From NCBI RefSeq assembly GCF_014643515.1, contig NZ_BMJP01000001.1, forward strand, positions 558,001 to 622,000: a stretch of 64,000 nucleotides of DNA, given 5' to 3'. Origin of the DNA: Sphingomonas prati. Lineage in GTDB: Bacteria; Pseudomonadota; Alphaproteobacteria; Sphingomonadales; Sphingomonadaceae. A program made the position numbers and the translations under genes. The notes below the pieces were generated by a model that searched no databases, had not been told where the DNA came from, and saw only the letters and a program-made list of their open reading frames with translations. Below are positions 9,452-18,664 of the stretch, piece after piece (position 1 is the stretch's first letter; each line of letters begins with the position of its first letter).

Positions 9452-10027
9452 ATGCAACCCATGCTGATCGAAACCGAACCCACACCGAACCCCGCCACGC
9501 TGAAATTCTCGGCCGGCCGCCCCGTCATGGACTCCGGCACGCGCGATTTCGCCGCGCCGGAGGAAGCCGACGCCTCCCCGCTCGCCGCCGCCCTGTTCTC
9601 GCTGGGGGATGTCGAGGGCGTGTTCTTCGGCCGCGACTTCGTCTCGGTCACCGCCGCCCCGGGCAGCGACTGGCGCGATCTGAAGCCGCAGGTGCTCGGC
9701 GTCCTGCTCGATCATTTCTCCAGCGGCGCACCGCTGTTCACCGGCGGCAGCGCGAGCGGGATCGCAGTCGACCCCGACTATAACGACGACCCGGCCGATG
9801 CCGACATCGTCGCGCAGATCCGCGAACTGGTCGAAACCCGCGTCCGCCCCGCCGTGGCGCGCGACGGTGGCGACATCGTCTATCGCGGTTTCGACAAGGG
9901 CGTCGTCTACCTCGCGATGCAGGGTGCCTGCGCCGGCTGCCCCTCGTCCACCGCAACGCTGAAGCAGGGGATCGAGTCGCTGCTCAAGCACTATGTCCCG
10001 GAAGTGACCGAGGTCCGCGCGGCCTGA
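9452..10027 (+). CDS. NifU/Nfu family iron-sulfur scaffold protein
   Basis: This 191-residue Nfu-type protein carries Fe-S clusters to target apoproteins. The N-terminal Nfu domain begins TEPTPNPATLKF, and the C-terminal NifU domain has the cluster-binding pair Cys160-x-x-Cys163 in GACAGCPSS. The order Nfu_N then NifU is the one found in alphaproteobacteria and mitochondria (NFU1). The ATG at 9461 is an equally good start, since the family usually begins at that methionine. It lies 31 bp after the peptidase gene and 19 bp before the nitroreductase-family gene. Confidence 0.93.
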   Translation: MQPMLIETEPTPNPATLKFSAGRPVMDSGTRDFAAPEEADASPLAAALFSLGDVEGVFFGRDFVSVTAAPGSDWRDLKPQVLGVLLDHFSSGAPLFTGGSASGIAVDPDYNDDPADADIVAQIRELVETRVRPAVARDGGDIVYRGFDKGVVYLAMQGACAGCPSSTATLKQGIESLLKHYVPEVTEVRAA

Positions 10028-10046
10028 CGCGATACGAAGGATGACC

Positions 10047-10637
10047 ATGACGACAGCCTTGCCGGATCCGGCGCTCGACCAGCTGTTCCGCACCGCGCGC
10101 AGCCATTATCATTATGACGCGACGCCGGTCACCGACGCCGATCTGCGGGCGATCTGGGACCTGGCAAAGATGGGGCCGACCTCGGCCAACATGCTGCCCG
10201 CGCGGATCGTGTGGTGCACCACCGACGATGCGAAGCGCCGGCTGGCGGACTGCGCGAGCAGCGGCAATGTGGACAAGATCCTGCACGCGCCGGTCACCGC
10301 GATCGTCGGCACCGATCTCGACTTCCCCGATCACCTGCCGACGCTGTTCCCGCCCGCCGACGCGCGGTCCTGGTATGTCGGCAACTCCGCGCTGATCGAG
10401 ACCGCGGGCCTGCGCAACAGCTCGCTCCAGGCCGCCTATGTCATCCTCGCCGCCCGCGCGCTTGGCTTCGACACCGGGCCGATGTCCGGGTTCGACAACG
10501 ACAAGGTTGATGCGGCGTTCTTCGCGGGCACCAACATCCGCTCGAACCTCATCATGTCGCTTGGCCACGGCGACCCGGCCGCACTCCACCCCCGCCTGCC
10601 CCGCCCGGAGTTCGAGGCGTACAACACAGTCGCCTGA
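10047..10637 (+). CDS. Malonic semialdehyde reductase-like nitroreductase-family protein
   Basis: This 196-residue flavoprotein of the nitroreductase family has DLAKMGPTSANMLPARIVW near residue 35 and LGFDTGPMSGFD near residue 145, as in RutE/HadB-type malonic semialdehyde reductases. E. coli RutE makes 3-hydroxypropionate in pyrimidine breakdown, but no other rut gene is nearby here, so the in vivo substrate is open. The second ATG (10047) is chosen over 10041 because GAAGG lies 6 bases before it. Its stop overlaps the ATG of tsaB by one base (TGATG). Confidence 0.88.
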   Translation: MTTALPDPALDQLFRTARSHYHYDATPVTDADLRAIWDLAKMGPTSANMLPARIVWCTTDDAKRRLADCASSGNVDKILHAPVTAIVGTDLDFPDHLPTLFPPADARSWYVGNSALIETAGLRNSSLQAAYVILAARALGFDTGPMSGFDNDKVDAAFFAGTNIRSNLIMSLGHGDPAALHPRLPRPEFEAYNTVA

Positions 10638-11254
10638 TGCGGGTGCTGGTGATCGAGACCGCGTCCGCCGCCTGTTCGGTCGCGCTGATCGACGACGGCC
10701 GCGTCGTCTCCGCGATCCATGAGGTCGTCGGGCGCGGCCATGCCGAACGGCTCGTCCCGATGATTTCCGAACTGGCGGGCGGCGGGCGCGCCGATGCGAT
10801 CCTGGTCGATTGCGGTCCGGGCAGCTTCACCGGCGTCCGCGTCGGGCTGGCCGCCGCACGCGCGCTCGCGTTCGGCTGGGGCGTACCGGTCCACGGCTTC
10901 GGCGCCCCCGCTTTGCTCGCCGCCGCCGCCTTCGCCGAGCGGCCGGACCTGACGGCGCTCACCGTCGCGATCACCGGCGGCCACGGCGAACTGTTCGTGC
11001 AACGCTTCGCTGGCCTGACGCTGACCGAAACCACCTCACTCGCCTCGCTCATCCCGTCCGCCGCCGCAGAGTCCGCCGGCGACGACTGGGTCATCGGCTC
11101 CGGCGCCCCCGCGCTGCTGGCGGCCCGCGGCGACGAACATGGCGCGGACCGCCTGCCCGACGCGTCCGACGCGCACCACCTCGCGCCCGCCTTCACCACG
11201 CTCCCCGCCACGCCGGTCTACGGCCGTGCGCCGGATGCGAAGCTGCCCGCGTGA
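10637..11254 (+). CDS. tsaB: tRNA threonylcarbamoyladenosine biosynthesis protein TsaB
   Basis: TsaB is the non-catalytic partner of TsaD in making t6A37 of ANN-decoding tRNAs. The 205-residue protein opens VLVIETASAACSVAL and has GPGSFTGVRVGLAAARALAF near residue 60, the hallmark of the family. It is joined to its neighbours at both ends: its ATG shares a base with the upstream stop, and its TGA overlaps the GTG start of rimI (GTGA at 11251-11254). The tsaB-rimI pairing is typical in alphaproteobacteria. Confidence 0.96.
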   Translation: MRVLVIETASAACSVALIDDGRVVSAIHEVVGRGHAERLVPMISELAGGGRADAILVDCGPGSFTGVRVGLAAARALAFGWGVPVHGFGAPALLAAAAFAERPDLTALTVAITGGHGELFVQRFAGLTLTETTSLASLIPSAAAESAGDDWVIGSGAPALLAARGDEHGADRLPDASDAHHLAPAFTTLPATPVYGRAPDAKLPA

Positions 11255-11721
11255 CGGCACCGGTCCTCTCGGACGCCGGCGTCGGCGACCTGCCCGAAGT
11301 CATGGCCACGATGCAGGACGCGTTCGACCCCGCGTTCGGCGAGGCGTGGACGCAGAGCCAGTGCCTCGGCATCCTGTCGCTCCCCGGCGTCTGGCTCACG
11401 CTCGCGCGGATTGACGGGAAGCCCGCCGGCTTCGCGCTCAGCCGCGTGGTGATCGACGAAGCGGAACTGCTGCTCCTCGCGGTCCATCACGACCACCGCC
11501 GCACCGGTATCGGGCGCGCGCTGCTCGAACGCGTCGCGGTCGCCGCCAAGTCGCGCGGCGCACTCCGATTGTTCCTCGAAACGCGCGACGGAAACCCGGC
11601 CCGCGCGCTCTACGACGCCGCCGGTTTCCAGGCGGTCGGCACGCGCCTGAACTATTATCGCGGGCGCGACGGGACCGCGCACGACGCCCACACGCTCGAA
11701 CGCCGCCTCGACCACGACTGA
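11251..11721 (+). CDS. rimI: Ribosomal protein S18-alanine N-acetyltransferase RimI
   Basis: This 156-residue GNAT acetyltransferase belongs to the RimI group that acetylates the N-terminal alanine of S18. The acetyl-CoA loop is visible as HHDHRRTGIGRALL near residue 75, followed by FLETRDGNPARALYDAAGF, the usual RimI C-terminal signature. Translation must start at GTG 11251, which overlaps the tsaB stop by four bases, because no in-frame ATG precedes the domain. It ends 101 bp before fur. Confidence 0.92.
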   Translation: MTAPVLSDAGVGDLPEVMATMQDAFDPAFGEAWTQSQCLGILSLPGVWLTLARIDGKPAGFALSRVVIDEAELLLLAVHHDHRRTGIGRALLERVAVAAKSRGALRLFLETRDGNPARALYDAAGFQAVGTRLNYYRGRDGTAHDAHTLERRLDHD

Positions 11722-11822
11722 CCTCGTGGCGTTGGAGGCTTTCGCGCGGCCGCCCCATGTTCTAGAGGAAAGGCTGCAAAGGCCGCGACTCTCGCTCGGC
11801 CCCGCCGATATTCAGGGACGCC

Positions 11823-12245
11823 ATGCACCGCCGAATCGATGTAGAAGCATTGTGCGCTGAAAAGGGGTTGCGGATCACCGAGCAGCGTCGCGTCATCGCA
11901 CGCGTCCTGTCTGAGGCAGAGGATCACCCCGACGTCGAGGCGCTGCACGTTCGTGCCGTCGCGATCGATCCGGGCATTTCGATCGCCACCGTCTACCGCA
12001 CCGTCCGCCTCTTTGAGGAAGCCGGCATCCTCGCCCGCCACGATTTCGGCGACGGCCGCGCGCGGTACGAGGCCGCGCCCGACGCGCATCACGATCACCT
12101 GATCGACATCGAATCGGGCCGCGTCATCGAATTCGTCGACGAGGAAGTCGAGATCCTGCAGGCCAAGATCGCCGAACGGCTCGGCTACCGGCTCGTCGAC
12201 CACCGCATGGAATTGTACGGCGTCCCGATAAACCGCGATCACTGA
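11823..12245 (+). CDS. fur: Fur family transcriptional regulator
   Basis: This 140-residue metal-responsive repressor has an N-terminal winged helix (LRITEQRRVIARVL, then ISIATVYRTVRLFEE) and a metal-binding dimerisation half containing HHDHLIDIESGRVIEF. The two CxxC pairs that hold structural zinc in E. coli Fur are absent, as in many alphaproteobacterial Fur/Mur proteins. It could therefore respond to iron or manganese. It is placed in the tsaB-rimI-fur-plsC-miaB series, which is conserved in related bacteria. The 101-bp upstream gap may contain its own promoter. Confidence 0.94.
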   Translation: MHRRIDVEALCAEKGLRITEQRRVIARVLSEAEDHPDVEALHVRAVAIDPGISIATVYRTVRLFEEAGILARHDFGDGRARYEAAPDAHHDHLIDIESGRVIEFVDEEVEILQAKIAERLGYRLVDHRMELYGVPINRDH

Positions 12246-12268
12246 TCGCCGACGCGACAGGACAAGCG

Positions 12269-13012
12269 ATGACCGCCGGAGCGCCGTCCACGCCTGACAG
12301 GCTCGGCGTAAGACTCCGCATCGCCCGCCGCGTCGCCGCACTCGTCCTTTTCCTGCTGTTCTGCCTCGTCGGCTACGGCCTCGCCCGGCCCGCCCGCCGC
12401 GTGGCCTGGGTCCAGCGCTTCCTCGGCGGCGCGGCCCGCCGGCTCGGCGCGGACGTGACCATCGCCGGCACACCGCTCAAATCCAACGTCCTCTACGTCG
12501 CCAACCATCTCTCCTGGTTCGACATCCTCACCATGGGCGGCGCCACCGGCACGGCGTTCGTGTCGAAGGAGGAGGTCGCGGCCTGGCCGATCGTCGGCTG
12601 GCTCGCGCGGATCGGCGGCACGATCTTCATCGCCCGCACCAGCCGCGCCGCCGCCCGGTCGCAGGCCGACGCGCTGACCGCCGCGCTCGCCACCGGCCGC
12701 CCCGCCACGCTTTTCCCCGAGGGCGAAACCAACGACGGCACGCAGATCCTGCCTTTCCGCGCCGCGTTGTTCGGCGCGGCCCCCGCCGCCGGCGTCGCGG
12801 TGCAGCCGGTCGCGATCGACTATGGCCAGGCCGCCGCCGAGATCGCCTGGCGCCCGGACGAAACCGCCCCCGCGGTTGCCGCTCGCCTGATCGGCCGCCG
12901 CGGTCGCCTCCCCGTCACGCTCCGCTTCCTCGATCCGGTCCCGTCCTCGCCCGACCGCAAGCAACTCGCCGCCACCGCACAGGCCGACATCGAGCAGGCA
13001 TTACGTCCCTGA
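12269..13012 (+). CDS. plsC: 1-acyl-sn-glycerol-3-phosphate acyltransferase (PlsC family)
   Basis: This 247-residue membrane-bound acyltransferase adds the second acyl chain in phospholipid synthesis or acylates a related lysolipid. The HX4D catalytic box is NHLSWFD near residue 77, and FPEGETNDG near residue 150 is the substrate-binding block. A single hydrophobic segment (residues about 25-45) anchors the N-terminus. AGGA stands a few bases before the ATG at 12269. It sits between fur and miaB, 23 bp after fur. Confidence 0.92.
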   Translation: MTAGAPSTPDRLGVRLRIARRVAALVLFLLFCLVGYGLARPARRVAWVQRFLGGAARRLGADVTIAGTPLKSNVLYVANHLSWFDILTMGGATGTAFVSKEEVAAWPIVGWLARIGGTIFIARTSRAAARSQADALTAALATGRPATLFPEGETNDGTQILPFRAALFGAAPAAGVAVQPVAIDYGQAAAEIAWRPDETAPAVAARLIGRRGRLPVTLRFLDPVPSSPDRKQLAATAQADIEQALRP

Positions 13013-13054
13013 CCGGGGCTACCCCCTGCGCCGCCGCTCCTCTATAGCGCGCCG

Positions 13055-14374
13055 ATGAACGCCCCGCCCCGCTCCTTCCACGTCAAGTCCTTCGGCTGTC
13101 AGATGAACGCCTATGACGGCACCCGCATGGCGGAGATGCTGGAGGCGGAAGGCATGACCGCGACCGACGAGGCGACGCAGGCGGACCTCGTCGTGCTCAA
13201 CACCTGCCACATCCGCGAACGCGCCGCGGAAAAGGTCTATTCCGACATCGGCCGGCTGAAGCGTGCCGACGGCACCACCCCGATGATCGCCGTCGCCGGC
13301 TGCGTCGCGCAGGCGGAGGGCGCCGAGATCCCGCGCCGCGCGCCCACCGTCGACATCGTCGTCGGCCCGCAGGCCTATCACCGCCTGCCCGCAATGGTCG
13401 CCGCCGTCACCGCCGGCGCGCGCGCAATCGATACCGACATGCCCGCGCTGTCGAAATTCGCGCAGCTTCCCGTCCGCCGCCGGCAGGGGCCGAGCGCCTT
13501 CCTGACCGTGCAGGAAGGCTGCGACAAATTCTGCACCTACTGTGTCGTGCCCTACACCCGTGGCGCGGAGATCAGCCGCCCCTGGGGCCAGGTCATGGAC
13601 GAGGCGCGCGCCCTGGTCGACGCCGGCGCACGCGAGATCACGCTGCTCGGCCAGAACGTCAACGCCTGGACCGGCACCGACGGACGCGGCCTCGCCGGTG
13701 GCCTCGACGGGCTGATCGCCGAACTCGACCGGCTGCCCGGGCTCGAACGGATCCGCTACACGACCAGCCACCCCAACGACATGACGCAGGGCCTGATCGA
13801 CGCGCACCGCGACGTGGGCAAGCTGATGCCGTTCCTCCATCTGCCCGTGCAGGCCGGCTCCGACCGCATCCTGAAGGCGATGAACCGCAGCCACACGCGC
13901 GACAGCTATCTGCAGATCCTCGATCGCGTCCGCGCCGCGCGGCCCGACATCGCGATCTCGGGCGACTTCATCGTCGGCTTCCCCGGCGAGACCGACGCCG
14001 ACTTCGCCGCCACGCTCGACCTCGTCGCCCAAGTCGGCCACGCGCAGGCCTACAGCTTCAAATACAGCCCGCGCCCCGGCACCCCCGCCGCCACGCTCGA
14101 CGGCGCGGTGCCGGAATCGGTCATGGACGAACGGCTCCACGCGCTTCAGGCGCTGATCTGGGAACAGGCGACCGCGTTCAACGCCGCCACCGTCGGCCGC
14201 CGCACCCGCATCCTGATCGAACGCGACGGCCGCAAGCCCGGCCAGCGGATCGGAAAGTCCCCCTGGCTGCAATCCGTCCACCTCGACACCAACGCTCCTA
14301 TCGGCGCGATGCTCGACGTGGAGATCGTCAGCGCCGGCCCGAACAGCGTCGGCGGCGTGGCACTTTCCGGCTAA
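13055..14374 (+). CDS. miaB: tRNA-2-methylthio-N6-dimethylallyladenosine synthase MiaB
   Basis: This radical SAM methylthiotransferase converts i6A37 to ms2i6A37 in tRNA. In its 439 residues the auxiliary cluster is held by Cys15, Cys51 and Cys83 in the UPF0004 domain, and the radical SAM cluster by Cys156, Cys160 and Cys163 (CDKFCTYC). The C-terminal TRAM-like domain begins near residue 370. Length and spacing are standard. It heads the miaB-phoH-ybeY-corC run known from many proteobacteria. Confidence 0.97.
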   Translation: MNAPPRSFHVKSFGCQMNAYDGTRMAEMLEAEGMTATDEATQADLVVLNTCHIRERAAEKVYSDIGRLKRADGTTPMIAVAGCVAQAEGAEIPRRAPTVDIVVGPQAYHRLPAMVAAVTAGARAIDTDMPALSKFAQLPVRRRQGPSAFLTVQEGCDKFCTYCVVPYTRGAEISRPWGQVMDEARALVDAGAREITLLGQNVNAWTGTDGRGLAGGLDGLIAELDRLPGLERIRYTTSHPNDMTQGLIDAHRDVGKLMPFLHLPVQAGSDRILKAMNRSHTRDSYLQILDRVRAARPDIAISGDFIVGFPGETDADFAATLDLVAQVGHAQAYSFKYSPRPGTPAATLDGAVPESVMDERLHALQALIWEQATAFNAATVGRRTRILIERDGRKPGQRIGKSPWLQSVHLDTNAPIGAMLDVEIVSAGPNSVGGVALSG

Positions 14375-14503
14375 AGAGCGGCGCCGAAAACCAAATCGCG
14401 CGCCTCCACTTTCCAATCTCCCCCCCGCCCCCCATCTCGGTTAGCATCGGTGCGCGCCGGAGTCCCTGGCGGCCGTGGGAGAGTGCGCAGATGACGAGTG
14501 TCC

Positions 14504-15502
14504 ATGTCGCGTAAGCCGGTCCAAGCGCGTGCCGGGGATCGCGCCCGGCTCGAAATCCTGTTCGACAAGCCGCAGCTGCTGGGGCGTCTGTTCGGACAAT
14601 ATGATCAGAATCTGATCGCCATCGAAAGCAAGCTGGGCGTCTACATGTCCGCCCGCGGCAACAAGATCCAGATCGAGGGCGAGGCCGAGGCCGCCGCCCG
14701 CGCGCGGGAGGTCCTGACCGGCCTCTACAACCGCATCGTGCAGGGTCAGGACGTCGACCCCGGCATGGTCGACGGCGTGATCCAGATGTCGGCCGAACCC
14801 ACGCTCGAAGGGATCATTCGCGCCGATGCGGGCGACGCCCCGCCGGTCATGATCCGCACGCGCAAGAAGACGATCGTGCCGCGCACCGGCACCCAGATCG
14901 GCTATATGGAGGCGCTGGGCCGCGACGACGTGATCTTCGCGCTCGGGCCGGCGGGCACCGGCAAGACCTATCTCGCGGTGGCGCAGGCGGTGCAGCAGCT
15001 GATCAACGGCTCGGTCCAGCGGCTCATCCTGTCGCGCCCGGCGGTGGAGGCGGGTGAACGGCTCGGCTTCCTGCCCGGCGACATGAAGGAGAAGGTCGAC
15101 CCTTATCTGCGCCCGCTCTACGACGCGCTGTACGACATGCTGCCGACCGAGCAGGTCGAACGCCGCATCGCCAGCGGAGAGATCGAGATCGCGCCGATCG
15201 CGTTCATGCGCGGCCGTACGCTGTCCGACGCGTTCATCATCCTGGACGAAGCGCAGAACACCACCATCGCGCAGATGAAGATGTTCCTGACCCGCTTCGG
15301 CATGAACAGCCGCATGGTCGTGTGCGGCGATCCGCGCCAGATCGATCTGCCCGGCGTCGGCCAGTCCGGCCTCGCCGATGCGGTCCGCCGGCTGGAGGGG
15401 CTCGAAGGCATCGGCACGATCCGCTTCGGCGCCGCTGACGTCGTCCGCCACCCCATCGTCGGCCGCATCGTCCAGGCCTACGAAGGCCCCGACGATGCGT
15501 GA
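14504..15502 (+). CDS. phoH: PhoH family ATPase (YbeZ)
   Basis: This 332-residue P-loop ATPase belongs to the PhoH/YbeZ group, which works with YbeY in RNA maturation. Walker A is GPAGTGKTYLA near residue 150 and Walker B is AFIILDEAQNTT near residue 245, followed by GDPRQIDLPG. An N-terminal KH-like region (residues about 30-90) is present. A GTG two codons upstream (14498) is an alternative start. It lies between miaB and ybeY, the standard order. Confidence 0.95.
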   Translation: MSRKPVQARAGDRARLEILFDKPQLLGRLFGQYDQNLIAIESKLGVYMSARGNKIQIEGEAEAAARAREVLTGLYNRIVQGQDVDPGMVDGVIQMSAEPTLEGIIRADAGDAPPVMIRTRKKTIVPRTGTQIGYMEALGRDDVIFALGPAGTGKTYLAVAQAVQQLINGSVQRLILSRPAVEAGERLGFLPGDMKEKVDPYLRPLYDALYDMLPTEQVERRIASGEIEIAPIAFMRGRTLSDAFIILDEAQNTTIAQMKMFLTRFGMNSRMVVCGDPRQIDLPGVGQSGLADAVRRLEGLEGIGTIRFGAADVVRHPIVGRIVQAYEGPDDA

Positions 15503-15512
15503 CACGAACTTC

Positions 15513-15550
15513 TGCCCCCCTCCCTGGCAGGGAGGGGCCGGGGGTGGGTC
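15513..15550. repeat. Palindromic repeat family C, copy 1
   Basis: CCCCTCCCT-GGCA-GGGAGGGG followed by a CCGGGGGTGGGT tail, located in the 114-bp phoH-ybeY gap. The same CCCCTCCC-loop-GGGAGGGG-TTGGGGTGGG unit recurs at 28284, 55639, 55716, 57906 and 57983. Confidence 0.75.
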
Positions 15551-15616
15551 GAACGCCTCCCCAACCGTTACCGTCGAAGGCTCGCGCCTCTCCCTTCAAA
15601 GCGACCGAGGCAACCC

Positions 15617-16126
15617 ATGATCGAAGTCGCCATCTCCCCCGAGGAAGGCTGGTCCGGCCCCACCGACTGGCAGGCCCTCGCCGACCGTGCCGTCGCGACG
15701 GCCCTGCGCCACAGCCCCTATGCCGAACTGCTCGACGCCGACGCACTGGTCGAGGTCTCGGTCCGCTTCACCGACGATGACGAGGTCCAGGGCCTCAACG
15801 GCAGCTACCGCGCCAAGGACCGCCCGACCAACGTCCTGAGCTTCCCGATGGTGCAGCCCGACCTGCTCCCCGGTCTCGCCAACACCGACGACGGCGAGAT
15901 CCTGCTCGGCGACATCGTGCTGGCGTCCGGCGTGTGCGAGCGCGAGGCGGCCGAACGCGGCGTGCCCGTCGAAACGCACGCCACCCACCTGATCGTCCAC
16001 GGTACGCTCCACCTGCTCGGCCTCGACCATCTCGACGAGGCGACCGGCGACGCGATGGAAGCCGTAGAACGCGCCGCTCTGGCCGCGATCGGCATCGACG
16101 ACCCCTATGCGGTCGAGGACGACTGA
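15617..16126 (+). CDS. ybeY: rRNA maturation endoribonuclease YbeY
   Basis: This 169-residue zinc-dependent RNase is needed for 16S rRNA 3'-end processing and ribosome quality control. The zinc site is the HxxxHxxxxxH motif HGTLHLLGLDH near residue 120. The central strand RPTNVLSFPM is conserved. It starts 114 bp after phoH, across a palindromic repeat, and is followed by a hairpin at 16140. Its partner candidates phoH and corC flank it. Confidence 0.96.
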   Translation: MIEVAISPEEGWSGPTDWQALADRAVATALRHSPYAELLDADALVEVSVRFTDDDEVQGLNGSYRAKDRPTNVLSFPMVQPDLLPGLANTDDGEILLGDIVLASGVCEREAAERGVPVETHATHLIVHGTLHLLGLDHLDEATGDAMEAVERAALAAIGIDDPYAVEDD

Positions 16127-16139
16127 AGGCCTGATCCCG

Positions 16140-16160
16140 CCTTGTTCCTTTCGAACAAGG
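16140..16160 (+). terminator. Hairpin downstream of ybeY
   Basis: CCTTGTTC, a 5-base loop and GAACAAGG form a perfect 8-bp stem 14 bases after the ybeY stop. No T tract follows, so it may be a processing or pausing hairpin rather than a full terminator. Confidence 0.45.
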
Positions 16161-16272
16161 ACGAAAAGGGCAGCGCAAAACAAATTTCCAACCCCCCATC
16201 ATCGCGATAGCGGCGCCCAGCCAATCCGCGCTAGGATCGCCGCGCAACGATCCCAGGACCACGCACCCTCCC

Positions 16273-17166
16273 ATGCCAGACGATTCCAGTAGCAACGAGA
16301 CCGGCGGCCGATTGTGGGCCGGTCTCCGCAACCTCCTGTTCGGTGAGGACAGCGAACCGAATCTGCGCGACCAGATCGAGGAAGCGATCGAGGACCATGA
16401 GGACGGCGGTGCGCGCCCCGATCCGGGCGACCTCTCCCCCGTCGAACGGCAGATGCTCCGCAACCTCCTCCATTTCGGCGAGCGCCGGGTGGGCGAGATC
16501 GGCGTGCCGCGGGCGGACATCATCGCGGTCGCCGAAACGATCAGCTTCACCGATCTCGTCGCCGCCTTCGCCGATGCGGGCCACAGCCGCCTGCCGGTGT
16601 ACCGCGACAGCCTCGATCATGTCGTCGGCATGGTCCATGTGAAGGACGTGTTCGCGATCCTCGCGTCCGGCGCGCCGCACCCCGTCGACCTGACCGGCCT
16701 GCTGCGTGAACCGCGCTACGTCCCCGAATCGATGGGCGTGCTCGATCTGCTCGCCGAGATGCGCTCCACCCGCACGCATCTGGCGATCGTGGTCGACGAA
16801 TATAGCGGTACCGAGGGTCTCGTCACGATCGAGGACCTGATGGAGGAGATCGTCGGCGATATCGAGGACGAGCATGACGAGGCGGCCGACGCGCTGTTCG
16901 TCCAGCTCGAGGACGGGATGTGGGATGCCGCTGCCCGTGCCGAGCTGGAGGACATCGCCATCGTCGATCCGCGCCTGGCCGACACGGACGAGGATGTCGA
17001 AACGCTCGGCGGTCTCGCCTCCGCGCTCGCCGGCCATGTCCCGCAACCGGGCGAGACCGTGCTGCACCCCAGCGGGTGGCGGCTGGAGGTCACCGCAGGC
17101 GACACCAAGCGCATCCACCGCCTCCGGCTGCACCCCCCGGTCGACCCGGTCCGGGACGCCGACTGA
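16273..17166 (+). CDS. corC: CorC/HlyC-type CBS-domain protein
   Basis: This 297-residue cytosolic protein has two CBS domains (residues about 75-130 and 140-200) and a C-terminal CorC_HlyC domain with ELEDIAIVDPRL. Family members modulate magnesium and cobalt transport or membrane integrity, and bind adenine nucleotides through the CBS pair. It has no membrane segment. In many alphaproteobacteria lnt (apolipoprotein N-acyltransferase) follows. Here a sugar dehydrogenase-like gene comes next instead. Confidence 0.9.
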   Translation: MPDDSSSNETGGRLWAGLRNLLFGEDSEPNLRDQIEEAIEDHEDGGARPDPGDLSPVERQMLRNLLHFGERRVGEIGVPRADIIAVAETISFTDLVAAFADAGHSRLPVYRDSLDHVVGMVHVKDVFAILASGAPHPVDLTGLLREPRYVPESMGVLDLLAEMRSTRTHLAIVVDEYSGTEGLVTIEDLMEEIVGDIEDEHDEAADALFVQLEDGMWDAAARAELEDIAIVDPRLADTDEDVETLGGLASALAGHVPQPGETVLHPSGWRLEVTAGDTKRIHRLRLHPPVDPVRDAD

Positions 17167-17243
17167 TCCCATGACCGCTTGCAATCCCCCGCGATCTGTA
17201 TCGTTATCGCGGCCAATGTCGCTCGTCCGGAAGGCTCCAGCCG

Positions 17244-18596
17244 TTGCGTAACCGCATCATCGCCGTCATCGTCCTGCTGCTCGTTCTGGGCGCCGGGCTG
17301 TTCTACTGGCTGAGCAGCGGTACCCCCGCCAAGCTCGACCTTGCGCAGACGCAGGGCACCAAGCCGGAGATCCCGGAACCCACCACGTCGTGGATCCCGA
17401 CGGTCAACATCGCGCCAGCGGTCGGCTGGAAGGCTGGCGAGGCCCCGACCCCGGCCGCGGGCCTCAAGGTCAACGATTTCGCCGCCGGGCTCGATCATCC
17501 GCGCTGGATGCTGCTGCTCCCGAACGGCGACGTGCTGGTCGCCGAAACCAACAAGCCACCCAAGCCGGGCCAGACCAAGAGCATCCGCGAGTGGGTGCAG
17601 TCGAAGGTCATGGGCCGCGCCGGCGCCGGCGTGGAAAGCCCGAACCGCATCGTCCTGCTCCGCGATGCGGACGGCGACGGCGTTGCAGAAAGCCGCTCGA
17701 CCTTGCTCACCGGCCTGATGTCGCCGTTCGGCATGGCCCTGGTCGGCAACCAGCTCTACGTCGCGAACGCCGACGCGCTCGTGCGCTACCCGTTCACGCC
17801 CGGCCAGACGAAGATCACCGCCGCGCCCACCAAGGTCGTCGACCTGCCCGGCGGCCCGATCAACCATCACTGGACGAAGAACGTCATCGCCAGTCCGGAC
17901 GGCAAGCGGCTGTTCGTCACGATCGGGTCGAACAGCAATGTCGGCGAAAACGGCATGGCGGCCGAGGAAGGCCGCGCTGCGATCTGGGAAGTCGATCCCG
18001 CCACCGGCAACCACCGGATCTACGCCTACGGCCTGCGCAACCCGAACGGCATGGCCTACGAACCGCAGAGCCAGAAGCTGTTCACCGTCGTCAACGAACG
18101 CGACGAACTCGGCTCCGACATGGTGCCGGACTACCTGACCCACGTCGAATTCGGCGGCTTCTACGGCTGGCCTTATTATTACTGGGGCGGCTACATCGAC
18201 AAGCGCGTGCCGCCGCCCGAGGATGATATGCGCCAGTACAGCGTCCGACCCGACTATGCGCTCGGGCCGCACACCGCCTCGCTCGGCCTGACGTTCGCCG
18301 ACGGCGCGAAACTGGGCTCGCGCTTCGCCAACGGCGCTTTCATCGGCCAGCACGGCAGCTGGAACCGCAAGCCGATGTCCGGCTACAAGGTCGTCTATGT
18401 CCCCTTCGTCAACGGCCGCCCGACCGGCAAGCCCGTCGACGTCCTGACCGGCTTCCTCAGCGCCAAGCAGGACGCCCGGGGCCGCCCCGTCGGCGTCATC
18501 AAGGACAAGACCGGCGCCCTGCTCGTCGCCGACGACGTCGGCAACCGCATCTGGCGCGTGAGCGCCGCACCGGCGGTACGGACTGCGGCGCGGTAA
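17244..18596 (+). CDS. Membrane-anchored PQQ-type sugar (sorbosone) dehydrogenase-like protein
   Basis: This 450-residue protein has one N-terminal membrane anchor (residues about 5-24) and a six-bladed propeller domain. Segments such as LDHPRWMLLLPNGDVLVAET, LTGLMSPFGMAL and VYAYGLRNPNGMAYEP-like repeats are typical of the GDH/sorbosone dehydrogenase family that uses pyrroloquinoline quinone in the periplasm. The start is TTG at 17244, with GGAAGG 11 bases upstream; no ATG is placed before the anchor. The cofactor and substrate are inferred from the family only. It is the last gene of the plus-strand run before a repeat-filled gap. Confidence 0.85.
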   Translation: MRNRIIAVIVLLLVLGAGLFYWLSSGTPAKLDLAQTQGTKPEIPEPTTSWIPTVNIAPAVGWKAGEAPTPAAGLKVNDFAAGLDHPRWMLLLPNGDVLVAETNKPPKPGQTKSIREWVQSKVMGRAGAGVESPNRIVLLRDADGDGVAESRSTLLTGLMSPFGMALVGNQLYVANADALVRYPFTPGQTKITAAPTKVVDLPGGPINHHWTKNVIASPDGKRLFVTIGSNSNVGENGMAAEEGRAAIWEVDPATGNHRIYAYGLRNPNGMAYEPQSQKLFTVVNERDELGSDMVPDYLTHVEFGGFYGWPYYYWGGYIDKRVPPPEDDMRQYSVRPDYALGPHTASLGLTFADGAKLGSRFANGAFIGQHGSWNRKPMSGYKVVYVPFVNGRPTGKPVDVLTGFLSAKQDARGRPVGVIKDKTGALLVADDVGNRIWRVSAAPAVRTAAR

Positions 18597-18664
18597 CGAA
18601 CAGGAACTAGCTATCGTGACAAGGGCACAACAGCGGCCTCAGTAGCGGCGACACGCGCCCCACC

